Positions 33,513-47,689 of a DNA stretch of 64,000 bases are shown piece by piece (the first letter of the stretch is position 1; every line of letters begins with the position of its first letter). The notes beneath the pieces are model-generated. The model saw only the letters and a list, made by a program, of their open reading frames with translations, did not search any database and was not told the DNA's origin. This DNA comes from Dichetophora obliterata (Eukaryota; Arthropoda; Insecta; Diptera; Sciomyzidae): positions 28,530,819 to 28,594,818 of the forward strand of contig OY986439.1 of the NCBI GenBank assembly GCA_963920525.1. The letters run 5' to 3'. A program made the position numbers and the translations under genes.

Positions 33513-36500
33513 TTATAATTTTATAATTTGCTAATTTTATAATTTTATAATTTTATAATTTTATAATTTTATAATTTTATAATTTTATAATTTTATAATT
33601 TTATAATTTTATAATTTTATAATTTTATAATTTTATAATTTTATAATTTTATAATTTTATAATTTTATAATTTTATAATTTTATAATTTTATAATTTTAA
33701 AATTTTATAATTTTATAATTTTATAATTTTATAATTTTATAATTTTATAATTTTATAATTTTATAATTTTATAATTTTATAATTTTATAATTTTATAATT
33801 TTATAATTTTATAATTTTATAATTTTATAATTTTATAATTTTATAATTTTATAATTTTATAATTTTATAATTTTATAATTTTATAATTTTATAATTTTAT
33901 AATTTTATAATTTTATAATTTTATAATTTTATAATTTTATAATTTTATAATTTTATAATTTTATAATTTTATAATTTTATAATTTTATAATTTTATAATT
34001 TTATGATTTTATAATTTTATAATTTTATAACTTTATAATTTTATAATTTTATAATTTTATAATTTTATAATTTTATAATTTTATAATTTTATAATTTTAT
34101 AATTTTATAATTTTATAATTTTATAATTTTATAATTTTATAATTTTATAATTTTATAATTTTATAATTTTATAATTTTATAATTTTATAATTTTATAATT
34201 TTATAATTTTATAATTTTATAATTTTATAATTTTATAATTTTATAATTTTATAATTTTATAATTTTATAATTTTATAATTTTATAATTTTATAATTTTAT
34301 AATTTTATAATTTTATAATTTTATAATTTTATAATTTTATAATTTTATAATTTTATAATTTTATAATTTTATAATTTTATAATTTTATAATTTTATAATT
34401 TTATAATTTTATAATTTTATAATTTTATAATTTTATAATTTTATAATTTTATAATTTTATAATTTTATAATTTATAATTTTATAATTTTATAATTTTATA
34501 ATTTTATAATTTTATAATTTTATAATTTTATAATTTTATAATTTTATAATTTTATAATTTTATAATTTTATAATTTTATAATTTTATAATTTTATAATTT
34601 TATAATTTTATAATTTTATAATTTTATAATTTTATAATTTTATAATTTTATAATTTTATAATTTTATAATTTTATAATTTTATAATTTTATAATTTTATA
34701 ATTTTATAATTTTATAATTTTATAATTTTATAATTTTATAATTTTATAATTTTATAATTTTATAATTTTATAATTTTATAATTTTATAATTTTATAATTT
34801 TATAATTTTATAATTTTATAATTTTATAATTTTATAATTTTATAATTTTATAATTTTATAATTTTATAATTTTATAATTTTATAATTTTATAATTTTATA
34901 ATTTTATAATTTTATAATTTTATAATTTTATAATTTTATAATTTTATAATTTTATAATTTTATAATTTTATAATTTTATAATTTTATAATTTTATAATTT
35001 TATAATTTTATAATTTTATAATTTTATAATTTTATAATTTTATAATTTTATAATTTTATAATTTTATAATTTTATAATTTTATAATTTTATAATTTTATA
35101 ATTTTATAATTTTATAATTTTATAATTTTATAATTTTATAATTTTATAATTTTATAATTTTATAATTTTATAATTTTATAATTTTATAATTTTATAATTT
35201 TATAATTTTATAATTTTATAATTTTATAATTTTATAATTTTATAATTTTATAATTTTATAATTTTATAATTTTATAATTTTATAATTTTATAATTTTATA
35301 ATTTTATAATTTTATAATTTTATAATTTTATAATTTTATAATTTTATAATTTTATAATTTTATAATTTTATAATTTTATAATTTTATAATTTTATAATTT
35401 TATAATTTTATAATTTTATAATTTTATAATTTTATAATTTTATAATTTTATAATTTTATAATTTTATAATTTTATAATTTTATAATTTTATAATTTTATA
35501 ATTTTATAATTTTATAATTTTATAATTTTATAATTTTATAATTTTATAATTTTATAATTTTTATAATTTTATAATTTTATAATTTTATAATTTTATAATT
35601 TTATAATTTTATAATTTTATAATTTTATAATTTTATAATTTTATAATTTTATAATTTTATAATTTTATAATTTTATAATTTTATAATTTTATAATTTTAT
35701 AATTTTATAATTTTATAATTTTATAATTTTATAATTTTATAATTTTATAATTTTATAATTTTATAATTTTATAATTTTATAATTTTATAATTTTATAATT
35801 TTATAATTTTATAATTTTATAATTTTATAATTTTATAATTTTATAATTTTATAATTTTATAATTTTATAATTTTATAATTTTATAATTTTATAATTTTAT
35901 AATTTTATAATTTTATAATTTTATAATTTTATAATTTTATAATTTTATAATTTTATAATTTTATAATTTTATAATTTTATAATTTTATAATTTTATAATT
36001 TTATAATTTTATAATTTTATAATTTTATAATTTTATAATTTTATAATTTTATAATTTTATAATTTTATAATTTTATAATTTTATAATTTTATAATTTTAT
36101 AATTTTATAATTTTATAATTTTATAATTTTATAATTTTATAATTTTATAATTTTATAATTTTATAATTTTATAATTTTATAATTTTATAATTTTATAATT
36201 TTATAATTTTATAATTTTATAATTTTATAATTTTATAATTTTATAATTTTATAATTTTATAATTTTATAATTTTATAATTTTATAATTTTATAATTTTAT
36301 AATTTTATAATTTTATAATTTTATAATTTTATAATTTTATAATTTTATAATTTTATAATTTTATAATTTTATAATTTTATAATTTTATAATTTTATAATT
36401 TTATAATTTTATAATTTTATAATTTTATAATTTTATAATTTTATAATTTTATAATTTTATAATTTTATAATTTTATAATTTTATAATTTTATAATTTTAT

Positions 36501-37010
36501 AATTTTATAATTTTATAATTTTATAATTTTATAATTTTATAATTTTATAATTTTATAATTTTATAATTTTATAATTTTATAATTTTATAATTTTATAATT
36601 TTATAATTTTATAATTTTATAATTTTATAATTTTATAATTTTATAATTTTATAATTTTATAATTTTATAATTTTATAATTTTATAATTTTATAATTTTAT
36701 AATTTTATAATTTTATAATTTTATAATTTTATAATTTTATAATTTTATAATTTTATAATTTTATAATTTTATAATTTTATAATTTTATAATTTTATAATT
36801 TTATAATTTTATAATTTTATAATTTTATAATTTTATAATTTTATAATTTTATAATTTTATAATTTTATAATTTTATAATTTTATAATTTTATAATTTTAT
36901 AATTTTATAATTTTATAATTTTATAATTTTATAATTTTATAATTTTATAATTTTATAATTTTATAATTTTATAATTTTATAATTTTATAATTTTATAATT
37001 TTATAATTTT
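33513..37010. repeat. TTATAATT satellite array 1
   Basis: About 3.5 kb of the 8-base unit TTATAATT in tandem, roughly 435 copies, continuous from 33532. It is extremely homogeneous: the visible departures are single changes near 33699, 34004 and 34032, a one-base loss near 34470 and a one-base gain near 35560. The unit is strand-asymmetric (five T, three A). It starts at the edge of the inverted-repeat element and ends at a transposon copy at 37013. Confidence 0.97.
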
Positions 37011-37012
37011 TA

Positions 37013-38577
37013 GTAATTTTTAGAATTTTTGCTGATTTTGTTTTTCAGCTGTTTCCGTTTGGTCGAGCTCTACCATTTGATTAAAGTTTTTTTCTAAATG
37101 ACCTCTATATTTATTATGTTGACTTTATATGATTTAAATACAAATTCTAAATGTTTGATAGTTTAAATCATACTTGATTTTAAATACAAATTCTAGTTGT
37201 TTGACAGTTTAAAATCGTTTATCGAGCTTAAGGTCAAAGTTAGAACAATTAATTGTTCTAACGAATTTTTCTAAAGAAACAACAACAACAACAAAGTTTT
37301 TTTTCAATATGAAAGGAAAAAAAACCACTAGCAATTGATTTTATTGTACAATTTCTGCTCTGCTAAAAGCGTCATCAGAAATCTTTGTGATTGCCCGTGC
37401 AAGCGCGTTGACGCACTGCACCATCGGGGCGATGAGATTTTGAAGCTTCAATTTCTCATTTTTTCTCCTTAATTTCATAATGCCACCTTCGCTGTTGTAT
37501 TTCTGTTTTACTTTAGTTTCTATGCTTATGTATATATGTAGTCCAACAGCCTGCTGGAATTCTGCACTAACAAAGCATGTTTACTGAAGTTGTTTTTAGA
37601 ATTTTTGCTGATTTTGTTTTTCAGCTGTTTCCGTTTGGTCGAGCTCTACCATTTGATTAAAGTTTTTTTCTAAATGACCTCTATATTTATTATGTTGACT
37701 TTATATGATTTAAATACAAATTCTAAATGTTTGATAGTTTAAATCATACTTGATTTTAAATACAAATTCTAGTTGTTTGACAGTTTAAAATCGTTTATCG
37801 AGCTTAAGGTCAAAGTTAGAACAATTAATTGTTCTAACGAATTTTTCTAAAGAAACAATTAATTGTTCTAACTTTGACCTTAAGCTCGATAAACGATTTT
37901 AAACTGTCAAACAACTAGAATTTGTATTTGAAATCAAGTATGATTTAAACTATCAAACATTTAGAATTTGTATTTAAATCATATAAAGTCAACATAATAA
38001 ATATAGAGGTCATTTAGAAAAAAACTTTAATCAAATGGTAGAGCTCGACCAAACGGAAACAGCTGAAAAACAAAATCAGCAAAAATTCTAAAAACAACTT
38101 CAGTAAACATGCTTTGTTAGTGCAGAATTCCAGCAGGCTGTTGGACTACATATATACATAAGCATAGAAACTAAAGTAAAACAGAAATACAACAGCGAAG
38201 GTGGCATTATGAAATTAAGGAGAAAAAATGAGAAATTGAAGCTTCAAAATCTCATCGCCCCGATGGTGCAGTGCGTCAACGCGCTTGCACGGGCAATCAC
38301 AAAGATTTCTGATGACGCTTTTAGCAGAGCAGAAATTGTACAATAAAATCAATTGCTAGTGGTTTTTTTCCTTTCATATTGAAAAAAAAACTTTGTTGTT
38401 GTTGTTGTTTCTTTAGAAAAATTCGTTAGAACAATTAATTGTTCTAACTTTGACCTTAAGCTCGATAAACGATTTTAAACTGTCAAACAACTAGAATTTG
38501 TATTTAAAATCAAGTATGATTTAAACTATCAAACATTTAGAATTTGTATTTAAATCATATAAAGTCAACATAATAAT
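37013..38577. mobile_element. Giant transposon palindrome between the satellites
   Basis: Left arm 37110-37831 and right arm 37858-38577 are nearly exact reverse complements with a spacer of about 26 bases. Each arm contains a nearly complete unit, a 150-base tail and a second partial unit (direct repeat starting near 37016 and 37592). Arm content matches the repeat family at 8621-8947, including GAACAATTAATTGTTC, a (TTG)n/(CAA)n run, and the block CATCGGGGCGATGAG. On the left, family sequence continues to 37013; on the right it stops abruptly at CATAATAA and turns into satellite. No coding capacity. Confidence 0.9.
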
Positions 38578-41500
38578 TTTATAATTTTATAATTTTATAA
38601 TTTTATAATTTTATAATTTTATAATTTTATAATTTTATAATTTTATAATTTTATAATTTTATAATTTTATAATTTTATAATTTTATAATTTTATAATTTT
38701 ATAATTTTATAATTTTATAATTTTATAATTTTATAATTTTATAATTTTATAATTTTATAATTTTATAATTTTACAATTTTATAATTTTATAATTTTATAA
38801 TTTTATAATTTTATAATTTTATAATTTTATAATTTTATAATTTTATAATTTTATAATTTTATAATTTTATAATTTTATAATTTTATAATTTTATAATTTT
38901 ATAATTTTATAATTTTATAATTTTATAATTTTATAATTTTATAATTTTATAATTTTATAATTTTATAATTTTATAATTTTATAATTTTATAATTTTATAA
39001 TTTTATAATTTTATAATTTTATAATTTTATAATTTTATAATTTTATAATTTTATAATTTTATAATTTTATAATTTTATAATTTTATAATTTTATAATTTT
39101 ATAATTTTATAATTTTATAATTTTATAATTTTATAATTTTATAATTTTATAATTTTATAATTTTATAATTTTATAATTTTATAATTTTATAATTTTATAA
39201 TTTTATAATTTTATAATTTTATAATTTTATAATTTTATAATTTTATAATTTTATAATTTTATAATTTTATAATTTTATAATTTTATAATTTTATAATTTT
39301 ATAATTTTATAGTTTTATAATTTTATAATTTTATAATTTTATAATTTTATAATTTTATAATTTTATAATTTTATAATTTTATAATTTTATAATTTTATAA
39401 TTTTATAATTTTATAATTTTATAATTTTATAATTTTATAATTTTATAATTTTATAATTTTATAATTTTATAATTTTATAATTTTATAATTTTATAATTTT
39501 ATAATTTTATAATTTAATAATTTTATAATTTTATAATTTTATAATTTTATAATTTTATAATTTTATAATTTTATAATTTTATAATTTTATAATTTTATAA
39601 TTTTATAATTTTATAATTTTATAATTTTATAATTTTATAATTTTATAATTTTATAATTTTATAATTTTATAATTTTATAATTTTATAATTTTATAATTTT
39701 ATAATTTTATAATTTTATAATTTTATAATTTTATAATTTTATAATTTTATAATTTTATAATTTTATAATTTTATAATTTTATAATTTTATAATTTTATAA
39801 TTTTATAATTTTATAATTTTATAATTTTATAATTTTATAATTTTATAATTTTATAATTTTATAATTTTATAATTTTATAATTTTATAATTTTATAATTTT
39901 ATAATTTTATAATTTTATAATTTTATAATTTTATAATTTTATAATTTTATAATTTTATAATTTTATAATTTATAATTTTATAATTTTATAATTTTATAAT
40001 TTTATAATTTTATAATTTTATAATTTTATAATTTTATAATTTTATAATTTTATAATTTTATAATTTTATAATTTTATAATTTTATAATTTTATAATTTTA
40101 TAATTTTATAATTTTATAATTTTATAATTTTATAATTTTATAATTTTATAATTTTATAATTTTATAATTTTATAATTTTATAATTTTATAATTTTATAAT
40201 TTTATAATTTTATAATTTTATAATTTTATAATTTTATAATTTTATAATTTTATAATTTTATAATTTTATAATTTTATAATTTTATAATTTTATAATTTTA
40301 TAATTTTATAATTTTATAATTTTATAATTTTATAATTTTATAATTTTATAATTTTATAATTTTATAATTTTATAATTTTATAATTTTATAATTTTATAAT
40401 TTTATAATTTTATAATTTTATAATTTTATAATTTTATAATTTTATAATTTTATAATTTTATAATTTTATAATTTTATAATTTTATAATTTTATAATTTTA
40501 TAATTTTATAATTTTATAATTTTATAATTTTATAATTTTATAATTTTATAATTTTATAATTTTATAATTTTATAATTTATAATTTTATAATTTTATAATT
40601 TTATAATTTTATAATTTTATAATTTTATAATTTTATAATTTTATAATTTTATAATTTTATAATTTTATAATTTTATAATTTTATAATTTTATAATTTTAT
40701 AATTTTATAATTTTATAATTTTATAATTTTATAATTTTATAATTTTATAATTTTATAATTTTATAATTTTATAATTTTATAATTTTATAATTTTATAATT
40801 TTATAATTTTATAATTTTATAATTTTATAATTTTATAATTTTATAATTTTATAATTTTATAATTTTATAATTTTATAATTTTATAATTTTATAATTTTAT
40901 AATTTTATAATTTTATAATTTTATAATTTTATAATTTTATAATTTTATAATTTTATAATTTTATAATTTTATAATTTTATAATTTTATAATTTTATAATT
41001 TTATAATTTTATAATTTTATAATTTTATAATTTTATAATTTTATAATTTTATAATTTTATAATTTTATAATTTTATAATTTTATAATTTTATAATTTTAT
41101 AATTTTATAATTTTATAATTTTATAATTTTATAATTTTATAATTTTATAATTTTATAATTTTATAATTTTATAATTTTATAATTTTATAATTTTATAATT
41201 TTATAATTTTATAATTTTATAATTTTATAATTTTATAATTTTATAATTTTATAATTTTATAATTTTATAATTTTATAATTTTATAATTTTATAATTTTAT
41301 AATTTTATAATTTTATAATTTTATAATTTTATAATTTTATAATTTTATAATTTTATAATTTTATAATTTTATAATTTTATAATTTTATAATTTTATAATT
41401 TTATAATTTTATAATTTTATAATTTTATAATTTTATAATTTTATAATTTTATAATTTTATAATTTTATAATTTTATAATTTTATAATTTTATAATTTTAT

Positions 41501-43243
41501 AATTTTATAATTTTATAATTTTATAATTTTATAATTTTATAATTTTATAATTTTATAATTTTATAATTTTATAATTTTATAATTTTATAATTTTATAATT
41601 TTATAATTTTATAATTTTATAATTTTATAATTTTATAATTTTATAATTTTATAATTTTATAATTTTATAATTTTATAATTTTATAATTTTATAATTTTAT
41701 AATTTTATAATTTTATAATTTTATAATTTTATAATTTTATAATTTTATAATTTTATAATTTTATAATTTTATAATTTTATAATTTTATAATTTTATAATT
41801 TTATAATTTTATAATTTTATAATTTTATAATTTTATAATTTTATAATTTTATAATTTTATAATTTTATAATTTTATAATTTTATAATTTTATAATTTTAT
41901 AATTTTATAATTTTATAATTTTATAATTTTATAATTTTATAATTTTATAATTTTATAATTTTATAATTTTATAATTTTATAATTTTATAATTTTATAATT
42001 TTATAATATTATAATTTTATAATTTTATAATTTTATAATTTTATAATTTTATAATTTTATAATTTTATAATTTTATAATTTTATAATTTTATAATTTTAT
42101 AATTTTATAATTTTATAATTTTATAATTTTATAATTTTATAATTTTATAATTTTATAATTTTATAATTTTATAATTTTATAATTTTATAATTTTATAATT
42201 TTATAATTTTATAATTTTATAATTTTATAATTTTATAATTTTATAATTTTATAATTTTATAATTTTATAATTTTATAATTTTATAATTTTATAATTTTAT
42301 AATTTTATAATTTTATAATTTTATAATTTTATAATTTTATAATTTTATAATTTTATAATTTTATAATTTTATAATTTTATAATTTTATAATTTTATAATT
42401 TTATAATTTTATAATTTTATAATTTTATAATTTTATAATTTTATAATTTTATAATTTTATAATTTTATAATTTTATAATTTTATAATTTTATAATTTTAT
42501 AATTTTATAATTTTATAATTTTATAATTTTATAATTTTATAATTTTATAATTTTATAATTTTATAATTTTATAATTTTATAATTTTATAATTTTATAATT
42601 TTATAATTTTATAATTTTATAATTTTATAATTTTATAATTTTATAATTTTATAATTTTATAATTTTATAATTTTATAATTTTATAATTTTATAATTTTAT
42701 AATTTTATAATTTTATAATTTTATAATTTTATAATTTTATAATTTTATAATTTTATAATTTTTATAATTTTATAATTTTATAATTTTATAATTTTATAAT
42801 TTTATAATTTTATAATTTTATAATTTTATAATTTTATAATTTTATAATTTTATAATTTTATAATTTTATAATTTTATAATTTTATAATTTTATAATTTTA
42901 TAATTTTATAATTTTATAATTTTATAATTTTATAATTTTATAATTTTATAATTTTATAATTTTATAATTTTATAATTTTATAATTTTATAATTTTTATAA
43001 TTTTATAATTTTATAATTTTATAATTTTATAATTTTATAATTTTATAATTTTATAATTTTATAATTCTATAATTTTATAATTTTATAATTTTATAATTTT
43101 ATAATTTTATAATTTTATAATTTTATAATTTTATAATTTTATAATTTTATAATTTTATAATTTTATAATTTTATAATTTTATAATTTTATAATTTTATAA
43201 TTTTATAATTTTATAATTTTATAATTTTATAATTTTAATATTT
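38573..43243. repeat. TTATAATT satellite array 2
   Basis: About 4.7 kb, roughly 580 copies of the same unit in the same orientation as array 1. Sparse departures are seen near 38773, 39311, 39515, 39970, 40577, 42007, 42760, 42990 and 43066. It begins directly at the truncated right end of the palindrome. Just beyond it (43270-43296) is AAATCATATTAAAATCAAC, a diverged version of the transposon end that borders its left side. Confidence 0.97.
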
Positions 43244-45960
43244 TATAATATTTTAAATATTCTATTTTATATTTTAAATCATATTAAAATCAACATAATT
43301 TTATATTTTATAATTTTATAATCTAAAAAGCTACACTAGCTTTATTCTTAGAAAAATATGTCGCAAAAAGTTATTGGTTTTCTGAAATTTATGAAAAACC
43401 CGAGCCAAGCTTCACTTCAGTAATTTCTATGCTTACTTGAAATATTTTTAGAAAGTCTATAGATTGCAGCTTCTCAAAAAAAAAAATAATATAGCTTAAG
43501 TATTTTTAAGTATTCTTAAAACTTCCTGAACATAAAATATTCGACATCCATCGAAACTTTTGTAGCCTCAATTATATTGCCATAAAGCTATTTATTTATT
43601 TACTATGCATTTTAGTTTTCAGTTTTTTTGTTTTTTTTTTTTTGCTTTTATCAAAACATCTTCATACCATTTAGCTTAATAAAATTCGCTGCATTTCTTC
43701 CTTAAGAGCTCTCATGCAGCCATAAATGTCAAATTCAAAAGTTATGAAAAATTTCTTATGGTTTCATATCTGTAAACATGTGTTTGTAGAGTCAAACAAA
43801 CATGCAGTCATGTGCTTCAAATATATGTGAACATTAAATTTATTTCACTTGCAGCGCGCATAAATATTGCATAAACTTCGAGAAGATGTCCTTCAAGCTA
43901 CTGATAGTTTAAGCAGCTACACACACACACACACATACACACACAAATAATGTTGGTAACAACATGAACTGTGCCACCAAACGTTGATACGTTGTTTTCT
44001 ACAACTTCAGCGTGTTGTTCTTTCTTCTTCCTCTGCTGCGATTTCAGCATTTATTTATTTATATATTTTTTCATTGAATTTGAAAGAAACTCGCATTGAT
44101 GTGAGTACAAATATGGTCAAAATGTAAACATCTAGACGGGTTGGAAGGAACAGTTTGACATGTAGTTGGTCTGACAGGTAGCTTGAGCTTGCTCCTGGGT
44201 TGGGTTTCGGTTGGCTTTTAAATATTCGGCAGCATCTTAAAAGTTGTGCACTCAAAGAAACGAAAAAAACTTAATTCAGACTGACATGCTTTTTAAAATT
44301 TTGATCCTGAAAAAAACAGTTATCAGAAGGAAAAATTTAATCCAGTGCATTATTTGGAAATCTGTGCTTGTGAAAACAATATGAACCAAAAAAATACGGT
44401 TTATTTTTAGTGTTTCAATCACAATGTTTACCGTTGTTTTGTATTTAGATTGATGTTGAGCATTTTTTTCCAGCAATTCTCATTCAATTTGTATGAGCAG
44501 CGGTTTTCGGTGAAACGAACTCAAGTTGCGCTACTTTAAAATATGTTTGTATTCAAATCACACAAAAGTCGTGTTGTAGTTCTTCTGACAAGAAGTTGCT
44601 GCATTTTCTACCACAGTATCGTAGAATATTTACCATAAGAAATAAAGACCCCCCACCCCCTTGCGCTTATCATATCCTATTTAGGAGTTTCAACAATTTC
44701 CCACAAGGATTGAACCACTTGTTCAAAAGTGTTTTGCTTCATCTTTTTATTTTCATTATATTGACATCTCGTTCAGTATCTTCTTGAGTTTGTCTTCTTC
44801 AATGCCGCATGCCGTCTTGGTTTTGGTTGCAATTCATTGCAGTTGAGCGCCCTCTGCTATTATTGTTGTTGTTGTTGTTTTCGATGACGTCGTCATTGAG
44901 CAGCAAAACTCAATCGTATACTCGATGTCTTGAGCCCAGAGGAGCAGCAGCGTAGAAATAAATCGTTTTCACTTTGGTTTTGGTATCATTCTTGATTCGA
45001 TGATTTTCGTGTATTTGTATAAGTCTTAACTTCTAGAGGGAATTCCTGATTTACTGATTGATACAAAGTGTCCAGAGGTTTGATTTCGATATTGATGCAT
45101 GTAGGAAGGATTTAATTATTTTAAAAATATTGACGAATACTTAATGTGTGAAATAAAATTTGCACCGTAAATATAATAAAATCAAATATAACCTGCTTTA
45201 AAAAAAAATTCTTAAAAAATTATAATAGATTAATTATTCTATTTCTACACAAAGCCCAGAACAACTTAATTCGACATAATTTTAAATTTCCAAAGCCAAC
45301 GTTCTCTAATTATGATATTTGACTGATATAAGATTTGTAATGATTTTTCTGTGAATCCATTTTATTTTAAAGTGTAGCATTTTCTATGTTTAGTCAATTA
45401 TTAAAAGTTGCATTATACAATTAAACAATAGTTAAAAAAGTTGCAAAATTAAGAGTGTATTAAAAATACAAATTTAGTGCGCAATCAACTGAAGCAAATA
45501 AAAAAACTGACGTCTTAACATTTTTTTAAGGAGATTTAAATAGAAATTAGTTGAATATTTAAGGAAATTAAGTATACTACTACACTGACAAAAAAAAAAA
45601 GGGTAGTGAAATCAAAGAAAATGCATTTAATTTAATAATTTTGAAGAACGATTTTGCCCCATTTGATTAATTCCTAATAATAAAGCGTAATACCCCAGCA
45701 GCGGATTTGCCAGTGGCTACCATAGAACTAATACAGAATAAATTACCAGGTAAGGAAGCATTACTTTTTTCAAAAAGTAATGCGTCTGCATATAGCAGAA
45801 GTAATTAACTCATACCTCATTACCTGTAATGTAGCATACAAGGAAAAGAAATGCAGTGATTTTTATAACATAATACAAGTAGTATGTTACTCCATAACTT
45901 CTAGGTAATGCTGAAGGGAGGCGATCAATTACCTCCTGTCTCATTCAATGTTAAATGTAA
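43244..45960. other. Unassigned non-coding region with a CA tract
   Basis: Opens with the diverged transposon end and a few satellite-like units (to 43322). A (CA)n run lies at 43919-43947 and a (TTG)n run near 44862. The part 43850-45060 is less AT-rich. No coding region is supported. Confidence 0.45.
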
Positions 45961-45964
45961 GGCC

Positions 45965-46122
45965 TTTTAAATGTAGCCATCGGAATGCCTCCTGAAAAAC
46001 TCCTTTTCAGTCACTCTTACCAATTCGTGAAGAGCACTGTCCGTAGATCTACCTGCTCTATACGCAAGTTGGCATCTATTCTGAGGATTTTGCAACAGCG
46101 AAGTGCTCTCAAGGCACACTCA
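45965..46122 (-). pseudogene. Reverse transcriptase fragment, downstream part
   Basis: Minus-strand reading gives TSLLQNPQNRCQLAYRAGRS followed by TDSALHELVRVTEKEF, the conserved block following the palm entrance in R1/LOA-type non-LTR reverse transcriptases (usually QHAYRAGRSTE-AL). It is the continuation of the fragment at 47281-47660, from which it is separated by an inserted element. The coding text stops near 45965, before the catalytic aspartates, so the copy is truncated. Confidence 0.7.
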
Positions 46123-46126
46123 AAGA

Positions 46127-47278
46127 ATTATTCTTGGTAAAATTGATACATAACTTTTATTAATCCTTAACAAAGCCAAATTGTCCAATCAATTCAATTT
46201 GATCAATAATGGATTATTCTTTCGTCAATTCAAAAGAAAATTTATCCATTTGATTTAAAATAGTAACAAATTCAATGCGTTGTTTTGAAGAAATTGTTTT
46301 ACTAGCTTGAAATATAAATTTGTTTTGATTTAAGCTTGTTCACGCTGACAGACTCGTCAATCAATCGAAATAATATTTCATAATTTTAATAAATAATATT
46401 AACAAACTACTTTGTTGGCTTGATCAATAGATTTGTTATACTGAAGAAATAATTAATGTTATTGATAATCGATCAATTCAAGTGGATAAAATTTCAATTT
46501 CATAATGATAAAATGGATGATCAATTTCAAAAACCTTTAATAATGTCAAAAGAAAGAAATGATTGGTATTTCAGTGGCGTCATTTCCCTTTTTAAATCAT
46601 GTACAAAATAAAGTTAAGAAGATAAAATTCGGGAAAGCTTTAAAATACAGTGCAATATTTTAAGTGGAAGCTAACTTGTGTGTGGAAGCTAAGTGTGTAC
46701 ATGTGATCTTGTGAAATAATTTTTTTTTGTTTTCAAGTGTACCAATTTTACCATAATGCACCTTCGACATATGAGGGACTTCAACATTTTTGGCTAAGTT
46801 TCTAAATGCATTTATCATTAGCGATGATAACAAGTTGAGCTTCTTTTTCAATGAATTCAGCATGGATAATATCAAAGTTTGTGAATTCCATAATTACATT
46901 TATAAGTATTTTTATTATACATAAACTGTTAATAAATCTTTTAATCAGAACAACAAAACATTTCAGTATTATTGATAAAAAATATGTTTTCAACAGAATA
47001 GAAAATTCAACAAACTATTTTTCATGTTGAAATATTCTGTATTCATAATGACAAAGTGTTTTATCAAATCAACAATAAAAACGCGATATTCGTGATAAAG
47101 GCTTATATCAAGTTGAAACATCCATTTATCAAATAAACAAAATAAATTTTTGTCAATATGATTGTAACTTATCACCTTTAATCTAATAGACAAAAGCTTT
47201 TGTTGACTGTATATTGACATAAAATGTATCAACTATACCTAGGAATTGGTCAATATGAACAAATATTTCTTTGAGTGC
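46127..47278. mobile_element. TIR element splitting a reverse transcriptase
   Basis: About 1.15 kb with ends CACTCAAAGAATTATT and, read inward from the right, CACTCAAAGAAATATT. It interrupts minus-strand reverse transcriptase coding text, whose two halves lie on either side. The interior is AT-rich with many TTGATNNATT-like phrases and carries no recognisable transposase. A target duplication could not be fixed. Confidence 0.65.
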
Positions 47279-47280
47279 AG

Positions 47281-47660
47281 TCAGCCATCACTCTTTCCAT
47301 CGTTTTCAACAGGAAAGATGTTAGGCTAATCGGTCTGAACGACTTCGCCTCCGCATAATCCTTTTTTCCGTGCTTCGGAAGAAAGAGAACTTTCACCTCT
47401 CTCCAGACTCTCGGAACGTACCCAGTCGCTAGGCAAGTAACGAACATACCCCACAGCCTAGGTGCAGTGAGAACTTCCCCCCACTGCATCATAGCCGGAA
47501 ATATACCGTCCATCCCTGATGTTTTGTACGGAGCAAATGAGCGTATAGCACTCCTCACACCGTCCATAGTGATCATCCTTTGGGCTTCCAGTCTGTCAAC
47601 CATGTACATTCCTTTCTTCAAGGGTATCCGCGGGTCATCAGACACTTGGGCTAAAAATTC
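47281..47660 (-). pseudogene. Reverse transcriptase fragment, upstream part (R1/LOA-like)
   Basis: Minus-strand open frame of about 125 codons covering the N-terminal part of a non-LTR reverse transcriptase: a VRSAIRSFAPYKTSGMDGIF block (domain 0/1), WREVKVLFLPKHGKKDYAEA and the highly conserved FRPISLTSFLLKTMERV. These match R1/LOA-type elements better than Jockey-type ones. The text runs into the inserted element at 47278 and resumes at 46122. There is no endonuclease domain in the AT-rich DNA to the right. Confidence 0.8.
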
Positions 47661-47689
47661 CAAGTTTTTTTGTAAATTTTGAGCATTTT

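Noticed and set aside
33513..43243. Possible CRISPR-like or telomeric array
   Set aside because: The unit is 8 bases with no spacers, so it is not CRISPR; it is AT-only and internal, unlike known arthropod telomere repeats such as TTAGG.
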